From positions 1,984,001 through 2,048,000 of the forward strand of contig NZ_CP059139.1 in the NCBI RefSeq assembly GCF_014109765.1: 64,000 nucleotides of DNA. Reading direction: 5' to 3'. The notes beneath the pieces were generated by a model that saw nothing but the letters and a program-made list of their open reading frames with translations, was not told the origin of the DNA and did not search any database. This DNA is from Pseudomonas berkeleyensis. Lineage in GTDB: Bacteria; Pseudomonadota; Gammaproteobacteria; Pseudomonadales; Pseudomonadaceae. A program made the position numbers and the translations under genes. Every line of letters starts with the position of its first letter. Position 1 is the stretch's first letter. Below are positions 1 through 8,367 of this stretch, piece after piece.

Positions 1-1363
1 CGACGAGGATTTCCGCCTTCTGGTTGTCCAGGGTAAGCAGGCTCGGCGTGGACAGCAGGTTGCTCTTGCTGTTGGCCGACAGCGCGGTGATCAGTGCGCC
101 GAAACGGTCGCTGCCGATGCCGATGATGGCGCCGTCGGGCAGGGTGGTGTTCTCCGGCACTTCGCCGTTTTGCAGAATCTGCAGGACGGTGCCAACCGAC
201 AGACCAGTGCCGCCGAAATTCACTCCGCCCAGGCCGCCGGTGCTGCCGCGTGCGTCTACCGCCCATTGCACGCCAACGGCATCGGTGATGTCGCCGGAAA
301 TCTCGACGATGGCCGCCTCGACCATCACCTGTGCGCGTGGGATATCGAGTTGGCGCACGATGTCTTCGAGGGTGGCGACCAGATCCGGCTCGGCCAGCAA
401 CACCAGCGCGTTGAGACTTTCATCGGCGCGGATGAGGATGTTCGATTGCTTGCCGGTGGTTTCGCCGGCTTGCTGATTCTTCAGGCCTTCGGAGATTTCC
501 CCGAGGGTTTCGGCCAGGGATTTGGCATCGTTGTGGCGCAGGCGAATCACCCGGGTGTTGGCCGAGCGGCTGGTGGGGCTGTCCAGCGAGCGGGCGAGGT
601 CGGCCAGCTTGGCGCGGGCATCCGGCGGGCCGAGCAGGATCAAACGGTTGGTGCGCGCGTCGGCCACCACCTGGGTGGCGCTGGTGCCCTTGGCCTGGCC
701 ACGAGCGATGGCGGTGTTGAGCACTTCGGCAGCGTCCATCACCCAGGCGTGTTGCAGGGTAACCACGCTGAAGTCCTGCGCGCCGCTCTGGTCGAGCTGG
801 CGCATCAGGTCTTCGATGCGTTCGATGTTGGCGCTGCGGTCACTGATGATCAGTGCGTTGGACGAGGTGACGGCGGCCAGGTGGCCGTATTGCGGCACCA
901 GTGGGCGGATCAGCGGAATCAGCTCGGCAACCGGCGCGTGCTGCACCTGGATCAGGCGGGTTTCCAGACGATCCGGTGCGGGCCGGCCGGCGTCGGCTTC
1001 GGCCTTGGCCTCGGCGTTGGGCACGATGCGCGCCTGGTCGCCCTGGGTCAGTACGCTGAAACCATGGGTGGCCATCACCGAAAGGAACAACTGGTAGACC
1101 TCGGACAGGCCCAGCGGTGTGCTCGATACCACGTTGACCTGGCCCTTCACCCGTGGGTCGACGACGAAGGTCTGCCCGGTGATGCTGGCGATCTGGTCGA
1201 TGAACTCGCGTATGTCCGCGCCCTTGAGGTTGATGGTCCAGCTTTCTTCCTGCTGGTTGGCGCTGGCCGGAGTCTGTTGGATCTGCGCGAGCAGAGGCAG
1301 GGGGGCGCTAGCCAGGCTGGCGGCGAGGAGGGCGAGGGTCAGTCGGCTTCGGAGAACAGGCAT
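1..1363 (-). CDS. gspD: Type II secretion secretin GspD (XcpQ), C-terminus beyond window edge
   Basis: Outer-membrane secretin that forms the exit pore of the type II secretion system. The minus strand starts with a signal peptide (basic start, then a long Leu/Ala-rich segment ending near residue 27) and continues through an N0 domain (DIREFIDQIASITGQTFVVD) and repeated N1-N3 modules (HAPVAELIPLIRPLVPQYG; RLRHNDAKSLAETL; QLDIPRAQVMVEAAIVEI) into the first part of the secretin domain. About 454 codons are visible; the family is usually 650-750 residues, so the C-terminal barrel lies outside. It begins 4 nt after the gspC stop, so the two are co-transcribed, divergently from gspE-M, as in the P. 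aeruginosa xcpPQ/xcpR-Z arrangement. The family is certain; the length is incomplete only because of the window edge. Confidence 0.96.
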   Translation of the reverse strand, partial: MPVLRSRLTLALLAASLASAPLPLLAQIQQTPASANQQEESWTINLKGADIREFIDQIASITGQTFVVDPRVKGQVNVVSSTPLGLSEVYQLFLSVMATHGFSVLTQGDQARIVPNAEAKAEADAGRPAPDRLETRLIQVQHAPVAELIPLIRPLVPQYGHLAAVTSSNALIISDRSANIERIEDLMRQLDQSGAQDFSVVTLQHAWVMDAAEVLNTAIARGQAKGTSATQVVADARTNRLILLGPPDARAKLADLARSLDSPTSRSANTRVIRLRHNDAKSLAETLGEISEGLKNQQAGETTGKQSNILIRADESLNALVLLAEPDLVATLEDIVRQLDIPRAQVMVEAAIVEISGDITDAVGVQWAVDARGSTGGLGGVNFGGTGLSVGTVLQILQNGEVPENTTLPDGAIIGIGSDRFGALITALSANSKSNLLSTPSLLTLDNQKAEILV

Positions 1364-1367
1364 CGGT

Positions 1368-2015
1368 TCAGTCGCTTTCCATGGGCTGATCGGAGGGCGT
1401 TTCCACGGGCAGGGTGCCAGAGGCTTCCATCTGTTCGCGCAGCGCTTGCATGCGCTGGCGCAGTTGTTCGAGGTTGTCCTGGCCGAGTTGATCGAACTGC
1501 TGCAGCGGGTCTTCCGTTGCGGCTTCGACTGGCGGGGTATAGCTGTATTGCCCGCTTTGCGAGCGGGGGAAGGTGAGGCTTTCGCGGCGGCCGTTGCGCA
1601 CCAGTTCGACGCGGTCGGCGTAGACGGCATCGAGGCGTACGCCGTTGTCCACATCCGTACCGATGGCATAACGCTGGGGGCTCTGACCCTGGCGCTGGAT
1701 CATCGCGCTGGAGCGCTGCGGGTCGCTGTGCACGAAACTGCCGAGCAGGGTCAGTTGCAGATTGGTGGCCGGCGGCGGGCCACTGTCGGCCTGGCGTGGC
1801 GTACCGAATAGCTGGGCGATGGGCGCCTGGGCACGTTGTTCGAGGCCGGGGGTTGCTTGGCTGGGGGGCTGTTCCACTGGGCCGCGCACCAGGCGCAGCA
1901 GTTCGGCGCTCTGCCAGGCCAGGCTGACGCTCAGGGCGATCAGCACGAGCATGCCGATCAGGCTCGGGGCATTGTCCTTGAGCCGCTGGGAAAGGGCCGA
2001 GATGGGCAAAAGCAT
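1368..2015 (-). CDS. gspC: Type II secretion inner-membrane protein GspC (XcpP)
   Basis: Bitopic inner-membrane protein that links the inner-membrane platform to the secretin. It has a short cytoplasmic start, one transmembrane segment near residues 18-38 (IGMLVLIALSVSLAW), a Pro/Gln-rich linker, and the HR domain (NLQLTLLGSFVHSDPQRSSA, then AIGTDVDNGVRLDAVYADRV). The C-terminal part is Gln/Leu-rich and probably coiled coil (QLGQDNLEQLRQRMQALREQ), as in GspC proteins that lack a PDZ domain. An in-frame GTG lies directly before the ATG at 2015; a GGAG sits only a few bases upstream, so the exact start is uncertain. First gene of the gspC-gspD unit. Confidence 0.93.
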   Translation of the reverse strand: MLLPISALSQRLKDNAPSLIGMLVLIALSVSLAWQSAELLRLVRGPVEQPPSQATPGLEQRAQAPIAQLFGTPRQADSGPPPATNLQLTLLGSFVHSDPQRSSAMIQRQGQSPQRYAIGTDVDNGVRLDAVYADRVELVRNGRRESLTFPRSQSGQYSYTPPVEAATEDPLQQFDQLGQDNLEQLRQRMQALREQMEASGTLPVETPSDQPMESD

Positions 2016-2390
2016 CACTCCGGAAACGACGTTCTAATTCTTCTTATGTGTGCTGGGCGTCGCGCGCTGATCATAGCAGTCTGCGCGCGCTTGGCATCCC
2101 CCAAATAGGGTGGGTGTGCTGTTCCTGGCAATGTGTTAGAACCTGCTCACGATCTGCTGCGCGTCGGCCCTACTGCGTTAAAAACAGGCTCGGAATGCTC
2201 ATTTACAGCTCGTAAACTCCGCTTCCTCGCCTGCTTTTGCCTTGTATGGCTCTAGCTCGCGAGATCCTGAACAGGTTCTTAAAGATAATTGCATAAACAT
2301 ACAAGAAGACCGTCCTAGAGGTGGCCCATTGGGCTAAAACGGCCAGGTTAGGCTGTAATACCGGGATAAGGTTCTGTTCTAAGGTCTCGC
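2016..2390. promoter_or_regulatory. Divergent gspC/gspE intergenic region
   Basis: 375 bp between the two divergent secretion operons. It must carry promoters for both directions, but I cannot assign -35/-10 pairs with confidence. Much of it (about 2136-2282) is occupied by a fold-back repeat described separately. The segment 2283-2390 next to gspE is relatively AT-rich (for example AAAGATAATTGCATAAACAT at 2281-2300) and is the likelier promoter for gspE. Confidence 0.5.
2136..2282. repeat. Fold-back intergenic repeat, copy 1
   Basis: About 147 bp bounded by inverted ends (left AGAACCTGCTCACGATCT, right arm complementary to AGAACCTGTTCAGGATCT). A central core reads AAAACAGGC...GCCTGCTTTT around the apical stem TTTAC-agctc-GTAAA. 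Three related copies occur near 11338, 24391 and 34482. No coding potential; a MITE-like or structured repeat. It lies between the divergent gsp promoters. Confidence 0.8.
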
Positions 2391-3878
2391 ATGAACGCTT
2401 CGTTGCTCGAAACCCCGCTGCGCCGCCTGCCTTTCAGCTTTGCCAAGCGTCACGGCCTGGTGTTCGTCACGCATGATGGACGCGCCAGCCTGGCCCATCG
2501 CCCCGACTGTGACCTGGTGGCACTGGCCGAGGCGCAGCGTTTCGCCGGGCGTAGCCTGCCGCTGCAGGTGCTAGATGCCCAGGCGTTCGCCCAGGCACTG
2601 GGCGCGGCCTATCAACATGACTCCGCCTCCATGCAACTGGCCGAGGACATCGGTGGCAGCCTCGATCTGGCCTCTCTGGCCGATCAGGTACCGGAAACCG
2701 AGGATCTGCTGGAGCAGGAGGACGATGCGCCGATCATCCGTCTGATCAACGCCATCCTCGGCGAAGCGATCAAGGAAAACGCCTCCGATATCCACCTGGA
2801 AACCTTCGAGAAACGTCTTGTCGTGCGCTTTCGCGTCGACGGCATCCTGCGCGAGGTGCTCGAGCCCAAGCGCGAACTGGCAGCGCTGCTGGTATCGCGG
2901 GTAAAAGTGATGGCGCGCCTGGACATCGCCGAGAAGCGTGTACCGCAGGACGGGCGCATTTCGCTCAAGGTCGGAGGGCGCGAGGTGGACATTCGCGTGT
3001 CGACGCTGCCGTCGGCCAACGGCGAGCGGGTGGTGCTGCGTTTGCTCGACAAACAGGCCGGGCGACTGTCGCTCCAGCACCTGGGCATGCGCGCCGAGGA
3101 TCGTGCGCTGATGGAAGAAACCGTGCGCAAGCCGCATGGCATCCTGCTGGTCACCGGGCCCACCGGCTCGGGCAAGACCACCACGTTGTACGCCAGCCTG
3201 GTCAGCCTCAACGATCACACGCGCAACATCCTCACCGTCGAAGACCCCATCGAATACCACCTCGAAGGCATTGGCCAGACCCAGGTCAACACCAAGGTGG
3301 ACATGACCTTCGCTCGTGGCCTGCGCGCCATCCTGCGCCAGGATCCGGACGTGGTGATGGTCGGCGAGATTCGCGACAAGGAAACCGCGGAGATCGCCGT
3401 GCAGGCCTCGCTCACAGGCCACCTGGTGCTATCCACGTTGCACACCAACAGCGCCATCGGCGCCATTACCCGCCTGGTGGACATGGGCGTGGAGCCCTTC
3501 CTGCTGTCGTCATCGCTGCTCGGCGTGCTGGCCCAGCGCCTGGTGCGCGTGCTGTGCCCATCGTGCAAGGAGCCCTATGCCGCCGATGCGGCCGAATGCG
3601 CATTGCTCGGCGTGCCTGCCAGCTCGCCACCGACCCTGTACCACGCCCGTGGTTGTGCGCATTGTCATCAGCAGGGCTACCGTGGACGTACCGGCATCTA
3701 TGAGCTGGTGGTGTTCGACGAAAGCATGCGCACGCTGGTGCATAGCCGCGCTTCCGAACAGGACATGACCCGTCATGCCCGCACGCTGGGGCCGAGTATC
3801 CGTGACGATGGCCGGCGCAAGGTGCTGGAAGGGGTGACCACGGTCGAGGAAGTGCTACGCGTGACGCGAGAGGAATGA
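2391..3878 (+). CDS. gspE: Type II secretion ATPase GspE (XcpR)
   Basis: Cytoplasmic hexameric ATPase that drives pseudopilus assembly. 495 aa, normal for the family. Seen: Walker A GPTGSGKT at residues 256-263, an aspartate box and Walker B region ([27 protein letters not shown]), a His box ([12 protein letters not shown]), and the four-cysteine zinc module typical of GspE (CxxC at 389-392 and CAHC at 422-425). The N-terminal ~100 residues form the N1E domain that binds GspL. First gene of the rightward gspE-M operon; the next gene begins about 120 bp later, after a REP-like repeat. Confidence 0.97.
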   Translation: MNASLLETPLRRLPFSFAKRHGLVFVTHDGRASLAHRPDCDLVALAEAQRFAGRSLPLQVLDAQAFAQALGAAYQHDSASMQLAEDIGGSLDLASLADQVPETEDLLEQEDDAPIIRLINAILGEAIKENASDIHLETFEKRLVVRFRVDGILREVLEPKRELAALLVSRVKVMARLDIAEKRVPQDGRISLKVGGREVDIRVSTLPSANGERVVLRLLDKQAGRLSLQHLGMRAEDRALMEETVRKPHGILLVTGPTGSGKTTTLYASLVSLNDHTRNILTVEDPIEYHLEGIGQTQVNTKVDMTFARGLRAILRQDPDVVMVGEIRDKETAEIAVQASLTGHLVLSTLHTNSAIGAITRLVDMGVEPFLLSSSLLGVLAQRLVRVLCPSCKEPYAADAAECALLGVPASSPPTLYHARGCAHCHQQGYRGRTGIYELVVFDESMRTLVHSRASEQDMTRHARTLGPSIRDDGRRKVLEGVTTVEEVLRVTREE

Positions 3879-3907
3879 TGGCGATTGGGATGTTGGCATC
3901 GGCTCTT

Positions 3908-3977
3908 GTAGGGGCGGCTGGGCGGCATTCCGCTTCAGCCGCGAGGCTTTGCATATCGCGGCTGAAGCCGCTCCTAC
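3908..3977. repeat. REP-like inverted repeat pair between gspE and gspF
   Basis: GTAGGGGCGGCT ... CTTCAGCCGCGA then TCGCGGCTGAAG ... CCGCTCCTAC: two facing REP-like halves able to form a long hairpin inside the operon transcript. The same GCTTCAGCCGCGA core recurs near 23125, with a variant near 16445. Confidence 0.8.
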
Positions 3978-4001
3978 ATTTACAGTCGGAGCGATTTGCC
4001 G

Positions 4002-5219
4002 ATGGCGGCCTTTGAATATATTGCCCTGGACGGGCGTGGTCGCCAGCAGAAGGGCGTGCTGGAGGCCGACAGCGCGCGTCAGGTGCGCCAGTTGCTGCGC
4101 GAGCGGCAGTTGGCACCGCTGGAGGTCAAGGCCACGCGCAGCCGTGAGCAGGGCAGTGGCCAGCCACGCCTGGGCTTTGCCCGTGGCCTGTCGGCGCGTG
4201 ATCTGGCCTTGGTCACCCGCCAGTTGGCGACGCTGATCCAGGCGGCGCTGCCGATCGAAGAAGCGCTGCGCGCGGCTGCCGCGCAATCCACCAATTCGCG
4301 TATTCAGGGCATGCTGCTGGCGGTACGTGCCCGCGTGCTGGAAGGCCACAGCCTGGCCGGCAGCCTGAAGGAGTTTCCTGCGGCCTTCCCCGAGCTGTAC
4401 CGCGCCACGGTGGCGGCGGGCGAGCATGCCGGGCACCTCGGCCCGGTGCTGGAGCAGCTGGCCGATTACACCGAGCAGCGTCAGCAGTCGCGGCAGAAGG
4501 TGCAGTTGGCGCTGCTCTATCCAGTGATCCTGATGTGCGCGTCGTTGCTGATCGTCGGCTTTCTGCTCGGCTACGTGGTGCCGGATGTGGTCAAGGTGTT
4601 CGTCGACTCCGGGCAGACCCTGCCGGCGCTGACGCGTGGGCTGATCGCCCTCAGTGATTGGGTCAAGGCCTGGGGGCTGGTCGCGTTGGTGGTGCTGGCG
4701 CTGGCGGTCTTCGCCTTGCGTGCAGCCCTGCGTGACGAGGCATTCAAGCTACGTTGGCATCGCTTCCTGCTGCGTATACCGCTGATTGGGCGGCTGGGTC
4801 GCGCCACCGATTGCGCGCGTTTTGCCTCGACCCTGGCCATTCTCACCCGCAGTGGCGTACCGCTGGTGGAGGCGCTGGCGATTGCCGGTGAGGTGATCGG
4901 CAATCGGGTGATCCGTGGCGAGGTCGTGGTGGCCGCGCAGAAGGTACGCGAAGGTGGCAGTCTGACTCGCTCGCTGGAGGCCACCGGGCAGTTTCCGCCG
5001 ATGATGCTGCACATGATCGCCAGTGGCGAACGCTCCGGCGAGCTGGATCAGATGTTGGCGCGTACGGCGAAGAACCAGGAAAACGACCTCAGCGCGCAGA
5101 TCGCCCTGCTGGTCGGGCTGTTCGAGCCGTTCATGCTGGTATTCATGGGGGCAGTGGTGCTGGTGATCGTGCTGGCTATCCTGTTGCCGATTCTTTCTTT
5201 GAACCAAATGGTGGGATAG
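4002..5219 (+). CDS. gspF: Type II secretion inner-membrane platform protein GspF (XcpS)
   Basis: Polytopic inner-membrane protein of the assembly platform. 405 aa with two tandem T2SSF domains (about residues 65-190 and 265-390), each rich in the family pattern (LATLIQAALPIEEALRAAA; LAILTRSGVPLVEALAIAGE). Three hydrophobic segments are visible (around LLYPVILMCASLLIVGFLL, LVALVVLALAVFAL, and the C-terminal LVFMGAVVLVIVLAILLPIL). I chose the ATG at 4002, with CGGAG about 10 nt upstream, over an in-frame TTG at 3996. Three nt separate its stop from gspG. Confidence 0.96.
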   Translation: MAAFEYIALDGRGRQQKGVLEADSARQVRQLLRERQLAPLEVKATRSREQGSGQPRLGFARGLSARDLALVTRQLATLIQAALPIEEALRAAAAQSTNSRIQGMLLAVRARVLEGHSLAGSLKEFPAAFPELYRATVAAGEHAGHLGPVLEQLADYTEQRQQSRQKVQLALLYPVILMCASLLIVGFLLGYVVPDVVKVFVDSGQTLPALTRGLIALSDWVKAWGLVALVVLALAVFALRAALRDEAFKLRWHRFLLRIPLIGRLGRATDCARFASTLAILTRSGVPLVEALAIAGEVIGNRVIRGEVVVAAQKVREGGSLTRSLEATGQFPPMMLHMIASGERSGELDQMLARTAKNQENDLSAQIALLVGLFEPFMLVFMGAVVLVIVLAILLPILSLNQMVG

Positions 5220-5222
5220 CAG

Positions 5223-5648
5223 GTGAGAAAATCTCAGGCGGGCTTCACGCTCATCGAAATCATGGTGGTGGTGGTGATTCTGGGCATTCTGGCGGCGCTG
5301 GTGGTGCCGCAGGTGATGAGCCGGCCGGATCAGGCCAAGGTCACCGCCGCGCAGAACGACATCCGTGCCATCGGTGCGGCGCTGGATATGTACAAGCTCG
5401 ACAACCACAACTACCCCAGCACCCAGCAGGGCCTGGAGGCACTGGTGAGCAAGCCGAGCGGCAATCCGCCGGCGAAGAACTGGAACAAGGACGGCTATCT
5501 CAAGCGCCTGCCCATCGACCCCTGGGGTAACCCTTATCAATACCTGGCGCCCGGCACCAAGGGCGCCTTCGATCTTTACTCGCTCGGCGCCGACGGCAAG
5601 CAGGGCGGCAGCGACCTGAACGCCGATATCGGCAACTGGGATCTCTGA
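5223..5648 (+). CDS. gspG: Major pseudopilin GspG (XcpT)
   Basis: Main subunit of the type II pseudopilus. 141 aa starting with GTG. The short basic leader ends in Gly-7, followed by FTLIEIMVVVVILGILAALV, the classic prepilin peptidase site (Gly|Phe, Glu at +5) and hydrophobic helix. The C-terminal half has the GspG globular fold with the conserved DPWGNPYQY and the calcium-loop region near the end (SLGADGKQGGSD). Cleavage would need a prepilin peptidase encoded elsewhere. The GTG is preferred because it leaves the usual short leader. Confidence 0.96.
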   Translation: MRKSQAGFTLIEIMVVVVILGILAALVVPQVMSRPDQAKVTAAQNDIRAIGAALDMYKLDNHNYPSTQQGLEALVSKPSGNPPAKNWNKDGYLKRLPIDPWGNPYQYLAPGTKGAFDLYSLGADGKQGGSDLNADIGNWDL

Positions 5649-5655
5649 CCCGAGC

Positions 5656-6177
5656 ATGATCGGCGTGCCGGCAAAGACGCGCGGCTTCACCCTCATCGAG
5701 CTGCTGGTGGTGCTGGTGATTCTCGGCAGCCTGATCGGTCTGGCGGTGTTCAGCACTGGTATCGCCGGGCCAGGGCGCGAATTGCGCAGCGAAGCCGAGC
5801 GCCTCAGCGGGCTTATTGGTGTGCTGCTCGATGAGGCGGTGCTGGATAACCGCGAGTACGGCCTGAGCTTCACTCGCGAAGGCTATCGGGTACTGCGTTA
5901 CGACCCGCAACGTGCCGAGTGGCAGGCGCTGGATCGTCAGGCTCATCGCCTGCCGGAGTGGGCCGAGCTGTCCTTCGAAGTGGAGGGTGAGGCCTTGAGC
6001 CTTGCGACCGAAGACAGTGCTGAAGCACCGCAGTTGCTGATTCTCTCCAGTGGCGAGTTGACACCCTTTCGCCTGCGTATGGCCGAACGTCGTCGCGATG
6101 GCTTGCGCCTGCAATTGTCCAGCGATGGCTTCGGCCTGCCGCGTGTCGAGGAACTGGGCACGGGGCGTGCCGGATGA
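5656..6177 (+). CDS. gspH: Minor pseudopilin GspH (XcpU)
   Basis: Minor pseudopilin of the secretion pseudopilus. 173 aa; the 10-residue leader MIGVPAKTRG is followed by FTLIELLVVLVILGSLIGLA, so cleavage is predicted after Gly-10. The globular domain (SEAERLSGLIGVLLDEAVLD, EYGLSFTREGYRVLRYD) matches the GspH/FimT family. It follows gspG by 7 nt and overlaps gspI by 4 nt. Confidence 0.94.
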   Translation: MIGVPAKTRGFTLIELLVVLVILGSLIGLAVFSTGIAGPGRELRSEAERLSGLIGVLLDEAVLDNREYGLSFTREGYRVLRYDPQRAEWQALDRQAHRLPEWAELSFEVEGEALSLATEDSAEAPQLLILSSGELTPFRLRMAERRRDGLRLQLSSDGFGLPRVEELGTGRAG

Positions 6178-6557
6178 AGGGCGCGCGCGGCTTTACGCTG
6201 CTCGAGGTATTGGTGGCCCTGGCGATCTTCGCCCTGGTCGCCGCCAGCGTGCTGACCGCCAGTGCGCGTAGCGTGCGCACCGCCAGCCAACTGGAAGACA
6301 AGACCCTGGCCATGTGGGTGGCCGACAACCGCCTGACGGAGTTGCAACTGGCCGATACGCCACCGGCCGATGGCCGCGACCAGGGCCAGGTGGAGTTCGC
6401 CGGGCGCCGCTGGTCATGGCAGAGCGAAATCCAGGCCACCAGCGAACCGGCCATGCGTCGTGTGACGCTGTGGGTTGCTGTTGAAGAACGCGGCGTCAGC
6501 GGTGATCTGCGCGAGCGGGCGCTGGTGACCCTCAGCGGTTTCCTGGGGGCGCCATGA
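6174..6557 (+). CDS. gspI: Minor pseudopilin GspI (XcpV)
   Basis: Minor pseudopilin that nucleates the pseudopilus tip with GspJ and GspK. 127 aa; leader MKGARG followed by FTLLEVLVALAIFALVAASV. The later pattern WVADNRLTELQL is typical of GspI. Its last codons and stop (6522-6561) are repeated almost exactly 168 bp downstream at 6690-6729, next to the preferred gspJ start; see the duplication entry. The stop codon overlaps an ATG at 6554 that is in frame with gspJ. Confidence 0.95.
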   Translation: MKGARGFTLLEVLVALAIFALVAASVLTASARSVRTASQLEDKTLAMWVADNRLTELQLADTPPADGRDQGQVEFAGRRWSWQSEIQATSEPAMRRVTLWVAVEERGVSGDLRERALVTLSGFLGAP

Positions 6558-6729
6558 TGCGTAGAAGCGAGCTCTGCTCGCGAATCCGTGGCGATGCCAT
6601 TTCGCTCGCGACGCTCGCTCCAGCTCGTAGGGTGACCCTCAGCCCACCAACAGCGGCCAGCCTTGGCGGGCTAAAGCCCACCCCACCAACTGGTGACCCT
6701 CAGCGGCTTTCTGGGGGCTCCATGATGTG
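6522..6729. repeat. Partial tandem duplication with REP-like insert at the gspI/gspJ junction
   Basis: A ~40-bp segment (CTGGTGACCCTCAGCGG... through the overlapping CCATGATG start) occurs at 6522-6561 and again at 6690-6729, with 4 mismatches by eye. The 128 bp between holds a GCGAATCC...TTTCGCTCGCGA inverted repeat and a GTAGGGTGACC/GGCGGGCTAAAGCCCACC REP-like palindrome. The offset is 168 bp, so the reading frame of gspJ is preserved and two in-frame starts (6554, 6722) now exist. Confidence 0.85.
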
Positions 6730-7396
6730 TGGGAGCGCTCAGCGCGGCTTCACCCTGCTGGAGCTGCTGATCGCCATCGCCATCTTCGCCCTGCTGGGCC
6801 TGGCCACCTACCGCATGCTCGACAGCGTGCTCAGCGCCGATGCCGTCACCCGCGAACACGAACGCCAACTGCGCGAACTGACGCGCGCCTTGTCAGCTTT
6901 CGAGCGTGACCTGCGCCAGGTAACGGTACGGCCGATTCGCGATGGTTTCGGCGATCCACAACCGGCGCTGCATGGTGATCTGACCGATGCCACGGCTCTG
7001 GAGCTGACCCGTGCCGGCTGGCGCAACCCGCTCGGCCAGCCGCGTGCCGAGGTGCAGCGCGTGCGCTGGCAGCTCAGTGGTGAGCAGTGGCAGCGGCGTT
7101 ACTGGCGTGTGCTGGATCGCGCGCAGGACAGCGCGCCGCAGATCCAGCAGGCGCTCGATGGTGTCGAGTCATTGAGCCTGCGCTATCTGGACAAGGAGGG
7201 GCAGTGGCAGCCCGACTGGCCGCCGGCCAATGCCTCCGGCGATGGCCTGCTCACCGACTTGCCGCGCGCGATCGAGCTGCGTCTGCAGCATCGGCGTTAT
7301 GGCGAATTGCGTCGCCTGCTGCGCTTGCCGGATCTGCCGGCGGAGAACCGTGCCGGCGCTCCGCCGGAGTCGCCGGATGAGGTGCCGCAGTCATGA
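6722..7396 (+). CDS. gspJ: Minor pseudopilin GspJ (XcpW)
   Basis: Minor pseudopilin of the tip complex. I start it at the second of two duplicated start regions: this gives the leader MMCGSAQRG followed by FTLLELLIAIAIFALLGLAT, a normal prepilin peptidase site, and 224 aa, a normal GspJ length. The in-frame ATG at 6554 would add 56 residues of repeat-encoded sequence before the cleavage site, which would be abnormal. The core motif AFERDLRQVTVRPIRD is typical of GspJ. It overlaps gspK by 4 nt. Confidence 0.92.
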   Translation: MMCGSAQRGFTLLELLIAIAIFALLGLATYRMLDSVLSADAVTREHERQLRELTRALSAFERDLRQVTVRPIRDGFGDPQPALHGDLTDATALELTRAGWRNPLGQPRAEVQRVRWQLSGEQWQRRYWRVLDRAQDSAPQIQQALDGVESLSLRYLDKEGQWQPDWPPANASGDGLLTDLPRAIELRLQHRRYGELRRLLRLPDLPAENRAGAPPESPDEVPQS

Positions 7397-8367
7397 GGCG
7401 GCAGCATGGGGTGGCCCTGATTACGGTATTGCTGGTGGTCGCCGTGGTGACGGTGGTCTGCGCCGGCTTGATCGCTCGCCAGCAACTGTCGATCCGCAGC
7501 AGCGCCAACCAGTTGCACGTGACCCAGGCCTGGCATTACGCCCTGGGCGGCGAAACCTTGGCCAAGGCGATCCTCGAGCGCGACCTGCGCCAGGGCGATC
7601 CGCGCCAGCCGGTGGATCATCCACTGGAGCCCTGGGCCAGACCGCTGGCACCGTTCCCGCTGGATGAGGGCGGCGAGCTGCGTGTGCGTATCGTCGACCC
7701 CAGCGGTCGTTTCAATCTCAACAGTCTGGTGCGTCAGGGGCGGCCCAATGAGCTGGCGGTGCTGCGTTTGCGCCGTCTGTTGCTGCGTCTGGGGATAGAC
7801 AAGCCTTATGCCGAGCGCCTGCTGGACTGGCTGGATACCGACAGCGAGCCACAAGGCGGCAATGGCGCCGAGGATGGCCAATACCTGTTGGCGACGCCGC
7901 CTTACCGCACGGCCAATCGCGAGATCAGCGATGTGTCCGAGTTGCGCCTATTGCTGGAGATGAAGGAGGCCGACTATCGCCGCCTGCAGCCCTTCGTCAG
8001 CGCCTTGCCGAGCGATGCGCTGCTCAACGTCAATACGGCCAGCTCGATGGTGCTCTCCAGCCTGTCCGACGGCTTGAGTCCGGATGCGGCGGTGTCGCTG
8101 ATCGCCGGGCGTGGTGCCGAAGGCTATCCCAGCGCTGCCGCATTCGCTGCTCAGCCTGCACTTGCGGGGCTGGGCGAGCAGGTGGTGCAAGGGCTGGCGG
8201 TCGGCAGCCAGTATTTCGAAGTGTTCAGTGAAGTGAGCCTGGGCGAACGCCGGGTGGTCTTGCGCAGCCTGTTGCAGCGCAGCAATGATGGCCAGGTCAG
8301 TGTCCTGGCGCGTGATCTGGGGCAGGCCGGCATGCCACCACGTCCAATCGAGGAAGAACAAGAATGA
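7393..8367 (+). CDS. gspK: Minor pseudopilin GspK (XcpX)
   Basis: Large minor pseudopilin that caps the pseudopilus tip. 324 aa; leader MRRQHG then VALITVLLVVAVVTVVCAGL. As usual for GspK, the +5 Glu of other pseudopilins is missing. The large inserted domain is present (DPSGRFNLNSLVRQG; DWLDTDSEPQGGNGAED; LNVNTASSMVLSSL), including the helix-hairpin-like region. It overlaps both gspJ and gspL by 4 nt, implying translational coupling. Confidence 0.95.
   Translation: MRRQHGVALITVLLVVAVVTVVCAGLIARQQLSIRSSANQLHVTQAWHYALGGETLAKAILERDLRQGDPRQPVDHPLEPWARPLAPFPLDEGGELRVRIVDPSGRFNLNSLVRQGRPNELAVLRLRRLLLRLGIDKPYAERLLDWLDTDSEPQGGNGAEDGQYLLATPPYRTANREISDVSELRLLLEMKEADYRRLQPFVSALPSDALLNVNTASSMVLSSLSDGLSPDAAVSLIAGRGAEGYPSAAAFAAQPALAGLGEQVVQGLAVGSQYFEVFSEVSLGERRVVLRSLLQRSNDGQVSVLARDLGQAGMPPRPIEEEQE

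Noticed and set aside
170-1576. 468-codon plus-strand frame over gspD
   Set aside because: Shadow of the minus-strand secretin, which has a signal peptide and family motifs.
6554-6721. N-terminal extension of GspJ by 56 residues
   Set aside because: Encoded by the duplicated junction and REP-like DNA; it would bury the prepilin leader.
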